A stretch of DNA of 5,058 nucleotides. It comes from Bacteroidetes bacterium QH_10_64_19 (lineage in GTDB: Bacteria; Bacteroidota; Rhodothermia; Rhodothermales; Salinibacteraceae). Shown piece by piece: positions 1-5,058 of this stretch. Numbering within the stretch: position 1 is the stretch's first letter; every line of letters begins with the position of its first letter. A model generated the notes under the pieces. The model saw nothing but the letters and a program-made list of their open reading frames with translations. It was not told the origin of the DNA and ran no database searches. Location of the stretch: contig PXSY01000083.1 in assembly GCA_003023125.1 (NCBI GenBank), positions 1 to 5,058 of the forward strand. The letters are read 5' to 3'. A program made the translations under genes and the position numbers.

Positions 1-1
1 G

Positions 2-592
2 CTTGCCGCCAGTGTCCTCTCCCCCGCTGGACCCCGTGGATGGCGACCGTACAGATGGGTAGGTGTACTGGTCGGCCTCCTGCTCTTCGTTTCGAGCCCC
101 CATTCCGTCTCTGCCCAATCGCCTCGGGCGGCACTGGACCCACTCACGGGGCACTGGGAAGGGGCGTTCGTCGCATACACCCCGGAGGGCGAACAGGTAG
201 ACTCCATCACGGCTACGCATCGCTACCGGTGGGACGGAGACGTGCAGGTGGGCACGCAGGTGGATCGGTATCCCGACGGGCGCGTCGTGCAGAAAACGGC
301 GCGCAACTATGTAAACGACGACGGCGTCCTCGTCTGCGAGGTAGACCAGTCAGACGGCACGACGATCACCTACCGGGGTCGTGTATCGAATGGCGCCCTC
401 GTGTGGCACCGGCGCACTGAGGCCGGTCTCATCGAGACCTTCCGGGAACGCGTCGTAGAGACTTCTTCGGGGCTGGAGTACCGGATCGACGGGTTCGGCG
501 TGTATCCGAGCGAGGACGGATCGCGGAGCTATCTTCAATTTGTCGGGCGGTACCGAGCGGTTCACCAGGACGTTTCGAAGGGCCGGGAGTAG
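2..592 (+). CDS. Small exported protein of unknown function, possibly lipocalin-like (5' partial)
   Basis: The frame is open from the left edge to a TAG at 590-592, giving 196 codons. It has no ATG, GTG or TTG before the GTG at 242, so the true start is probably left of the window. Codons 12-38 look like a signal peptide: Arg residues at 12, 15 and 18, a hydrophobic core (WVGVLVGLLLFV, 19-30), then a Val-Ser-Ala site before Gln39. Starting at GTG 242 would remove this signal and the first predicted strands, so I reject it. The mature part is about 155 residues of alternating polar and hydrophobic stretches with many Gly, Asp, Arg and aromatic residues. An early Gly-His-Trp-Glu-Gly suggests a small beta-barrel of the lipocalin or fatty-acid-binding type, but this is inference from pattern only. 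I do not recognise the family. Its last 31 bases overlap the convergent OmpA-like gene. Confidence 0.7.
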   Translation, partial: LAASVLSPAGPRGWRPYRWVGVLVGLLLFVSSPHSVSAQSPRAALDPLTGHWEGAFVAYTPEGEQVDSITATHRYRWDGDVQVGTQVDRYPDGRVVQKTARNYVNDDGVLVCEVDQSDGTTITYRGRVSNGALVWHRRTEAGLIETFRERVVETSSGLEYRIDGFGVYPSEDGSRSYLQFVGRYRAVHQDVSKGRE

Positions 593-1248
593 TCGCGCGG
601 GGGCGGCAGTACGGCGATGCGCACCCGTCGGTTGCGGCGGCGCCCACGCGCCGTCTGGTTCGACGCCACCGGGTCCGTGGCTCCGTAACTGACGGCCAGG
701 AACTGGCCAGGATCGAGGTCGCTGTTTTCGATCAAATGTCGGGCGACGGCCGTCGCCCGGGCGGAGGCCAGCTCCCAGTTCGTGGGATACTGTTCTTGCA
801 ACTCGTCGCTCAGGGGCGTGTCGTCGGAATGCCCCTCCACCCGAACGGTCCGACCGGGATAGGCCGCCTGCAGATGCGCGAGTACGGCACGAAGTCGCGT
901 TTTGCCGACCGGGGTGAGCGTCGCCGTGCCCGGCTCAAACAGCGAGTCGGCCGGGAGGACGCGCACCGTCTGTCCCCCGTCCCGCAGCGTCCGGGCCTCG
1001 TAGGTGAGCCGATTCAACTGATCCTGCAGAACCCGCAGGTCGCGGTCGTACTGCCCCGTCGCCACGTCGTCGCGAAGCTGCAGGGAGTCGCGGAGCTGGC
1101 GGAGCCGGGCGCGCAGGGTCGCAGTCTCGGCCTGGAGCGAGTCCACCCGGGCGGCTGTGGGCGAGGAGGTAGGGGGGAGCGTCGCCGTACACCCCGCCAA
1201 GGCGGCGAGCGCAGCGGCGAGGCCGGCAAGCGGAGGCAACCAACGCAT
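562..1248 (-). CDS. OmpA/MotB-type peptidoglycan-binding lipoprotein
   Basis: This encodes a 228-residue protein predicted to be lipid-anchored in the outer membrane and to bind peptidoglycan non-covalently. Residues 1-19 form a lipoprotein signal peptide ending in the lipobox LAGC, with Cys20 as the lipidated residue. Residues 31-92 are rich in Leu, Arg, Gln and Glu with heptad-like spacing and probably form a coiled coil. The OmpA C-terminal domain spans about 95-213. It contains VEGHSDD (137-143), NWELASARA (157-165), SYGATDPVASN (188-198) and the closing GRRRNRRV (202-209). Asp142 or Asp143 and Arg164 occupy the usual diaminopimelate-binding positions. The spacing GHSDDTPL...PTNWEL is closer to MotB than to Pal, but there is no MotB-type transmembrane helix or plug. 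I chose ATG 1248 because it creates the signal peptide. The frame extends upstream to 1599, but that part is Arg-rich and lies inside the DUF368 gene. The family call is strong; the cellular role is inferred. Confidence 0.9.
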   Translation of the reverse strand: MRWLPPLAGLAAALAALAGCTATLPPTSSPTAARVDSLQAETATLRARLRQLRDSLQLRDDVATGQYDRDLRVLQDQLNRLTYEARTLRDGGQTVRVLPADSLFEPGTATLTPVGKTRLRAVLAHLQAAYPGRTVRVEGHSDDTPLSDELQEQYPTNWELASARATAVARHLIENSDLDPGQFLAVSYGATDPVASNQTARGRRRNRRVRIAVLPPPRDYSRPFETSW

Positions 1249-1292
1249 CGGGTGGAACCACAGAAACGGGGATGGGAGAGGAGGAATGCGCC

Positions 1293-2198
1293 CTACGGAC
1301 CGGGTGCGGGGGTCTTCTTCTCGGCGTCCGACGAACTCCAGACCACGAGCGCCAGCACAGCCCCGAATCCGACTAGTGCCAAGACAATGACCGGCAGGAT
1401 GGGTTCTCCCGGCTCGGGGCCCCGCAGGATCCGGGCGTCGGCCCCGTAGGGCCAGAGCGCGCGGAGGGCGCCGGCAATGAGCCCCACGAGCGCCGCCATG
1501 GTCGCGTCGTGGTGACGGGAGAGGAGGAGGTCGAGGAGCTTGGCGAACGTACCGAGCCCCACCGCGGCCCCTGTGACGAACGTGAACACGTATCCCCATT
1601 CGAGCCCGTTGACCGCTTCCAGCGTGGGGGTGTAGATGCCCAGCGCCTCCAGCAGAAACGCCCCGCTCACGCCCGGCAAAATCATGGCACAGATGGCCAC
1701 CGTCGCGGAGAAGAAGACCCGAAGGAGGCTCGGGTCCGAGACGGTGAGGGCCGGAAGCCCGGTCAGGAAAAAGGCGCCGACCGCACAGAACACGCCGATG
1801 GCCGCACGCGGCGCTGTGACGCGCTCAATGCGACGGGCGGGGATGAAGAGCGACGCGGCCACGAGCCCGAAGAAGAGGCCCCGCATGGGTGCGGGATAGG
1901 CTTCCATGAGGGGCGGAATGACCCTCGCACCCCCGAGAACCGCGAGACCGATGCCCCCCAAAAGCGGCAGAACAAAGCGCCACGGGACCGCCGCCCAGTG
2001 GGTCCGAGCCGCATCGAGGTCCAGCCGTAGCAGCGCCAGCCCGAACGACACGACCGAGCTGAGGGCCCCCACGAGCCGCTCGTAGATGCCCACGATGAGC
2101 GCCATGGTGCCCCCGCTCACACCGGGGATGACATCCGCGCCTCCCATCAACACGCCGTACAGCAGGTAGCGGACGAGGGCGAACGGCGTTGAGGACAT
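1293..2198 (-). CDS. DUF368 family membrane protein, PopT-like polyprenyl-phosphate translocase
   Basis: This is a 301-residue, strongly hydrophobic inner-membrane protein with about eight to ten predicted membrane segments. Two family signatures are clear: MGGADVIPGVSGGTMALIVG (18-37, continuing IYERL) and AICAMILPGVSGAFLLEALG (168-187, continuing IY). The repeated PGVSG core, at 25-29 and 175-179, indicates an internal duplication. A third conserved-looking block, HHDATMAALVGLIAGALRALWP, covers 229-250, and the tail from about 288 is short, charged and cytoplasmic or periplasmic. DUF368 proteins have been shown in other bacteria to help return undecaprenyl phosphate across the cytoplasmic membrane for reuse in peptidoglycan and surface-polymer synthesis. 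Transfer of that role here rests on family membership. I chose ATG 2198; an in-frame TTG three codons upstream (2207) is possible but less likely. It lies 76 bases after the TPR gene and 44 bases before the lipoprotein gene, in the same direction. Confidence 0.92.
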   Translation of the reverse strand: MSSTPFALVRYLLYGVLMGGADVIPGVSGGTMALIVGIYERLVGALSSVVSFGLALLRLDLDAARTHWAAVPWRFVLPLLGGIGLAVLGGARVIPPLMEAYPAPMRGLFFGLVAASLFIPARRIERVTAPRAAIGVFCAVGAFFLTGLPALTVSDPSLLRVFFSATVAICAMILPGVSGAFLLEALGIYTPTLEAVNGLEWGYVFTFVTGAAVGLGTFAKLLDLLLSRHHDATMAALVGLIAGALRALWPYGADARILRGPEPGEPILPVIVLALVGFGAVLALVVWSSSDAEKKTPAPGP

Positions 2199-2274
2199 GC
2201 GAGACAACGGGACGGATCAGGAAGTGGGCCGCTGCGCCGATCGACGCGACCGGGCCACGACCATTGAGGAGACG

Positions 2275-3684
2275 CTACGAGTCAAGGTCGAGGAGCTGAC
2301 GGACGCGGTCGTTGTTGTAGAGGCTGGGATAGGCCTGTCGAAACTCGTCTTTCTTGGCCGGATCGAGCTGAAACGCCGTCTTGAGGGCTCGAATGCTCTC
2401 GTCCGCCCGGCCGAGGGCCAGCAGCGCCTTGGCCTGCCGGAAGTACGTGCTGGCACTGTCCGGGTCAATCTCCAGGGCTCGCTGGTACGCATCGAGCGCC
2501 TCCTCGGGCTGCCGCTTCTCCAAAAGCGCCTCCGCGTATCCCATCCAGGCGTGGGCGTCGGACTCGTCGATCCGGACGGCATGCCGGTAGGCCTCCGCAG
2601 CCTCATCGAACCGCTCGGCCTTATAGGCACAATCGGCCCGGGCCGTCCAGAACTTCGCCGCGTTCGACCTCAGATCGACGGCATACCGGAAGCATTCGAG
2701 CGCCTCCTCGAACTTGTCTTCCGCGTCGAAGCAGCAGCCGAGGCCGTACCAGGCCTCCGCGTAGTTCGATTCCAGATCAAGCGTCTTCTCGTAGTACGTG
2801 CGGGCCGTGTCCAGATCGTTCTTTTCTTCGTAGGCAAGCGCCAGGTTGTAGTAGGTGGCCGAATCCGGCCCCTCCAACTCCAGCACCTGCTCGTAGTCAT
2901 CGATGGCCGCGTCCAGCGCCCCCAGATTGGCCTGCGCGTTGCCCCGGTTGTAATACGCCGACGCGAACTCCTCGTGAATCGCGAGGGCCATGTCGTAGCT
3001 CGACACCGCCTCCTCAAAGCGCCCCAATCGGTTCAGCACAATGCCCCGATTGTACCAGGCATCCCGCGAGTACGGGTCGATGTCGAGGTGATTGTCGTAC
3101 GCCTCGACGCTCTTCTCACTCTCCTCGAGCCGGTCGTAACAGTAGCCCAGCTCGTACCACACCTCCGGATGTTCCGGGTACACGTCGACGCACTGCTCGA
3201 ACGCATCGACGGCCTCCTCCAGCCGGTCGGCCCGCTCCAGCGTGACCCCGAGGTTGAAGAGCGCCTCTCCGTGAAGGGGATTGATCGAAAGGGCGTCGTG
3301 GTACGCCTCCAGGGCCTCTTCCACCCGTCCCATGCTGTCGAGGGTGATGCCCAGATTGATCAGCGTCTCCGTGTCGGTCGGATTGATGTCCAGGGCCTTC
3401 TCGTACGCCTCCAGGGCCTCCTCCTGCCGGCCCAGGTTGTTGAGGAGAATGCCCCGCCGCATCCACGCATCGGACGTGTACGGGTGCAACTCAATGAGGT
3501 GATCGATGACCTCTAGGGCCTTTTCCATCTCCCCCGCCTCAAAGTAATATGACGCAATCTCCTCAAGATCGCCGGAGTCAAAGTACGAGGACGGATCCTC
3601 CTCGTACGCGGCAACGAGATTTTCGAGAGGATCCTCGTGGGACGAGTCCTCAAACTCGTCGAAGCCGAAATCGAACGTGTTCAT
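2275..3684 (-). CDS. Tetratricopeptide-repeat (TPR) protein with acidic N-terminus
   Basis: This is a 469-residue soluble protein with no signal peptide or membrane segment. Residues 1-37 are strongly acidic and rich in Phe and Tyr (MNTFDFGFDEFEDSSHEDPL at the start). From about 38 to 443 there are about 12 TPR units, mostly exactly 34 residues long. They carry the usual Trp/Tyr...Gly...Ala, Tyr...Ala and Asn/Asp-Pro pattern; clear units are 72-105, 106-139, 208-241 and 378-411. The C-terminal helix (445-469) contains FRQAYPSLYNNDRVRQLL. TPR arrays bind peptides or other proteins, so this is likely a cytoplasmic scaffold, but nothing here identifies the partner. The overall plan (acidic lead, YYFEAGEMEKAL first repeat, full-length TPR array) resembles a TPR protein common in Bacteroidota whose function I do not know. 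ATG 3684 is preferred over the in-frame GTG at 3861, because the extension is Arg-rich and would cover the likely promoter. It may lead an operon with the DUF368 and lipoprotein genes. Confidence 0.92.
   Translation of the reverse strand: MNTFDFGFDEFEDSSHEDPLENLVAAYEEDPSSYFDSGDLEEIASYYFEAGEMEKALEVIDHLIELHPYTSDAWMRRGILLNNLGRQEEALEAYEKALDINPTDTETLINLGITLDSMGRVEEALEAYHDALSINPLHGEALFNLGVTLERADRLEEAVDAFEQCVDVYPEHPEVWYELGYCYDRLEESEKSVEAYDNHLDIDPYSRDAWYNRGIVLNRLGRFEEAVSSYDMALAIHEEFASAYYNRGNAQANLGALDAAIDDYEQVLELEGPDSATYYNLALAYEEKNDLDTARTYYEKTLDLESNYAEAWYGLGCCFDAEDKFEEALECFRYAVDLRSNAAKFWTARADCAYKAERFDEAAEAYRHAVRIDESDAHAWMGYAEALLEKRQPEEALDAYQRALEIDPDSASTYFRQAKALLALGRADESIRALKTAFQLDPAKKDEFRQAYPSLYNNDRVRQLLDLDS
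3301..3420. repeat. 18-bp direct repeat within TPR coding region, one repeat unit apart
   Basis: The 18 bases at 3301-3318 recur identically at 3403-3420. The offset is 102 bases, exactly one 34-codon TPR unit. On the coding strand both copies encode Glu-Ala-Leu-Glu-Ala-Tyr, in the second and third units. A second match, the 8 bases at 3278-3285 and 3380-3387, keeps the same 102-base register. Nucleotide identity beyond the protein pattern suggests that these two units arose by relatively recent duplication or have been kept alike by gene conversion. Confidence 0.75.
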
Positions 3685-3767
3685 ACCACAGCAGTACGTA
3701 GTTCGGGAGGATGCACGATCGTCACCGGGCGGCGCTGCAGCGGGCCGCGGCCGACGCGCTCGTCTTA

Positions 3768-3797
3768 AGTATAATGCTTGCACACAGGAACTTGCAA
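3768..3797 (-). promoter_or_regulatory. Candidate promoter for the TPR gene (group)
   Basis: Read on the minus strand, TTGCAA (3797-3792) and TATACT (3773-3768) are separated by 18 bases. They match the sigma-70 -35 and -10 consensus at 4 of 6 and 5 of 6 positions. This is the only AT-rich patch in the GC-rich 184-base divergent region. Transcription would begin near 3761, giving a leader of roughly 77 bases before ATG 3684. A direct repeat CTTGCA (3777-3782 and 3791-3796) lies in and beside the spacer and could be an operator half-site pair. Bacteroidota often use a different -7/-33 promoter consensus, so the assignment is tentative. Confidence 0.4.
3770..3775 (+). promoter_or_regulatory. 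Possible -10 element (TATAAT) for tmk
   Basis: A perfect TATAAT lies on the plus strand 93 bases before the tmk start and overlaps the minus-strand -10. No recognisable -35 sits 16-18 bases upstream (the sequence there is all G and C), and there is no extended -10 TG. It may be a fortuitous consequence of the opposing promoter, or a weak divergent promoter sharing the same AT-rich island. Confidence 0.22.
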
Positions 3798-3868
3798 AAA
3801 GGCACCAGGTGCCCGCTGCCAGATAGCACCCCCGGGACCGACTCCGATCGTCTGAACCCACACATCAC

Positions 3869-4531
3869 ATGCTGCTTCTCACCTTCGAGGGCATCGACGG
3901 GAGCGGAAAGAGCACCCAGGCCCAGCTTCTTGCCGAGCACCTGCAAGAGCAAGGCCACGAGACCCTGCTCGTCCGCGAGCCCGGCGGCACCGAGCTGTCC
4001 GAAGAGATTCGTTCTCTTCTTCTACAGCCGGACCTAAACGTGCATCCGATGGCAGAGTTGCTTCTGTTTTCGGCGGCCCGCACGCAACTGGTGGGAGAGC
4101 GCATTCGTCCGGCCCTAAACGCCGGTCGCATCGTCATTTGTGATCGATTTTACGATTCGACCACCGCGTACCAAGGAGCCGGCCGCAAAGTGGCCGCTCC
4201 CTCATGGCTCCAATCGTTCCACCGACGGGTGACCGACGGCCTGGTGCCCGACCGAACCTTCCTCGTGGATCTCGACCCCGAGACGGCCCAGGCCCGCCGC
4301 GACGACGGCCCCACCGAGGGCGACCGGATGGAAGCCGAGGATCAGACGTTCTACCACCGCGTGGCAGAGGCCTACGATGCACTCGCCGCCGAACATCCCG
4401 ACCGTTTCCGACGCCTCGACGGCACCCGCTCCATCGACGCCCTACATGCCACAATCCGGACGGACGTGGAGGCGCTGCTAGACGACGCGACCGGAACCCC
4501 CCAGGCTAGCACTGGTTCGTCCGATCCGTGA
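3869..4531 (+). CDS. tmk: Thymidylate kinase (dTMP kinase)
   Basis: This 220-residue cytoplasmic enzyme phosphorylates dTMP to dTDP with ATP, an essential step of dTTP synthesis for DNA replication. The start MLLLTFEGIDGSGKSTQ carries the P-loop GIDGSGKST (8-16). REPGGT (36-41) is the conserved substrate-site loop, and CDRFYDSTTAYQGAG (91-105) contains the DRF/DRY motif with the catalytic-site Asp92 and Arg93. The LID region (143-163) includes Arg143, Arg144 and DRMEAED. Basic residues lie in the LID and none at the P-loop X position, as in the bacterial type II enzyme rather than the human type. Length is normal for the family, with a short unconserved Ser/Thr/Asp tail (from about 206). ATG 3869 is the standard family start; no Shine-Dalgarno is visible. 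It is divergent from the TPR gene, with the Fur-family gene 89 bases downstream. Confidence 0.97.
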   Translation: MLLLTFEGIDGSGKSTQAQLLAEHLQEQGHETLLVREPGGTELSEEIRSLLLQPDLNVHPMAELLLFSAARTQLVGERIRPALNAGRIVICDRFYDSTTAYQGAGRKVAAPSWLQSFHRRVTDGLVPDRTFLVDLDPETAQARRDDGPTEGDRMEAEDQTFYHRVAEAYDALAAEHPDRFRRLDGTRSIDALHATIRTDVEALLDDATGTPQASTGSSDP

Positions 4532-4620
4532 GGAAGCTCCGGAGAATCGGCCGTCTGTCCACCGCGCCGACCCTGCCGGCCCCCGTCCTTTTCGCTGTCG
4601 CACATACGTCTGCCAGTGGC

Positions 4621-5058
4621 ATGTCGACCCTCCCGCAACAGAAAATCGACGAGGTCCGCTCCATCTTCCAGGCGTTCCTCAAAAAGCGCAACAAACGGCA
4701 AACGCCCGAACGCTTCGCCGTCCTCGAAGAAATCTACCAGACGGACGATCACATCGACGCCGACGAGCTCTACGTTCGCCTCAAGCAAGACGGCACCGAG
4801 GTAAGCCGGGCGACCGTGTACAATACGCTGGAGCTTCTGCTGGAGTGCGACCTCATTGTCCGGCATCAGTTTGGGAAAAACCAGGCCAAGTACGAGCGGG
4901 CTTACAGCTACTGGCAGCACGATCACCTCATCTGCATGGACTGCAACGAGCTGTTCGAGTTCTGCGACCCGCGGCTCCAGAGCATCCAAGAGATGGTGGC
5001 CGACATCTACGAGTTTGACATCAAGCACCACTCGCTGAACATGTACGGCCGCTGCATC
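4621..5058 (+). CDS. fur: Fur-family metal-responsive transcriptional regulator (3' partial)
   Basis: The frame runs from ATG 4621 to the right edge without a stop (146 codons); a few C-terminal residues are missing. The winged-helix DNA-binding domain covers about 15-85. It includes RQTPERFAVLEEI (26-38) and the recognition helix SRATVYNTLELLL (62-74). The dimerisation and metal domain follows from about 90, with HDHLICMDC at 100-108. Cys105 and Cys108 form the first half of the structural zinc site. Cys145 (YGRC) begins the second half, whose partner lies beyond the window. Predicted regulatory ligands are His44, Glu92, His100, His102 and Glu113. Glu92 lies where Fur has Glu and PerR has Asp, and QFGKNQAKYE resembles Bacteroidota Fur, so an iron-type repressor is favoured over PerR or Zur. 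The specific metal is inferred, and no Fur-box-like site is visible upstream. Confidence 0.92.
   Translation, partial: MSTLPQQKIDEVRSIFQAFLKKRNKRQTPERFAVLEEIYQTDDHIDADELYVRLKQDGTEVSRATVYNTLELLLECDLIVRHQFGKNQAKYERAYSYWQHDHLICMDCNELFEFCDPRLQSIQEMVADIYEFDIKHHSLNMYGRCI

Noticed and set aside
40..420. ATG-started plus-strand frame (126 codons) at the left edge
   Set aside because: It gives an Arg/Gly-rich product; the overlapping frame ending at 592 carries a signal peptide and balanced composition.
736..1449. Plus-strand open frame (237 codons) opposite the lipoprotein and DUF368 genes
   Set aside because: It is Arg/Gly-rich with no recognisable domain and spans two well-supported minus-strand genes; it is a shadow frame.
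1249..1599. Upstream extension of the OmpA-like frame
   Set aside because: It would place 117 Arg/Pro-rich residues before a perfect lipoprotein signal peptide and overlap the DUF368 gene.
2199..2274. Possible hairpin terminator between the TPR and DUF368 genes
   Set aside because: There is a short stem around GCGTCGATCGGCGC (minus strand), but no T-tract follows, so I do not call a terminator.
2197..3516. Long plus-strand open frame (439 codons) opposite the TPR gene
   Set aside because: It mirrors the repeats of the TPR gene and has no domain sense of its own. Long antisense frames are expected in GC-rich repetitive coding DNA.
3685..3861. GTG-started extension of the TPR frame
   Set aside because: The extra 59 residues are basic and Cys/Arg-rich, unlike the acidic protein, and would cover the candidate promoter.
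4532..4620. Terminator or promoter between tmk and the Fur-family gene
   Set aside because: Only a weak 5-bp stem (GGCCG at 4549-4553 with CGGCC at 4577-4581) with a long loop is visible, and no convincing -35/-10 pair or Fur box.
4372..5031. Minus-strand open frame (219 codons) across the tmk end and the Fur-family gene
   Set aside because: It runs antisense to two recognisable genes; its translation shows no family signature.

Overview
The window is GC-rich and densely coding. It reads as an ordinary chromosomal stretch of a bacterium in the Bacteroidota/Rhodothermota group, plausibly a halophile resembling Salinibacter. Four things point that way: the TPR and Fur-family proteins look like Bacteroidota versions, the predicted proteins are rich in Asp and Glu, the starts lack clear Shine-Dalgarno sequences, and GC content is high. 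The taxonomic call is an inference from these traits and was not tested by a search.

Layout from left to right. (1) A partial plus-strand gene for a small exported protein enters from the left edge and stops at 592. (2) Three minus-strand genes follow, in transcription order: a 12-unit TPR protein (3684 to 2275), a DUF368 membrane protein of the PopT polyprenyl-phosphate translocase family (2198 to 1293), and an OmpA/MotB-type peptidoglycan-binding lipoprotein (1248 to 562). They are spaced 76 and 44 bases apart and could form one transcription unit. The lipoprotein gene ends tail-to-tail inside the end of the left-edge gene, with a 31-base overlap. (3) A 184-base divergent intergenic region (3685-3868) carries an AT-rich island with a plausible promoter for the TPR gene. 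(4) On the plus strand, thymidylate kinase (tmk, 3869-4531) is followed 89 bases later by a Fur-family metalloregulator. The Fur gene starts at 4621 and is cut by the right edge after 146 codons.

Functionally, the minus-strand group has an envelope theme: lipid-carrier recycling for wall synthesis, an outer-membrane lipoprotein that grips peptidoglycan, and a TPR scaffold of unknown partner. The plus-strand pair is housekeeping: dTTP synthesis and metal-dependent regulation. I see no mobile element, CRISPR array, RNA gene, phage gene or defence system. The most unusual points are modest: the convergent gene overlap, the conserved but functionally unassigned acidic TPR protein, and the newly assigned PopT family lying between it and a wall-binding lipoprotein.
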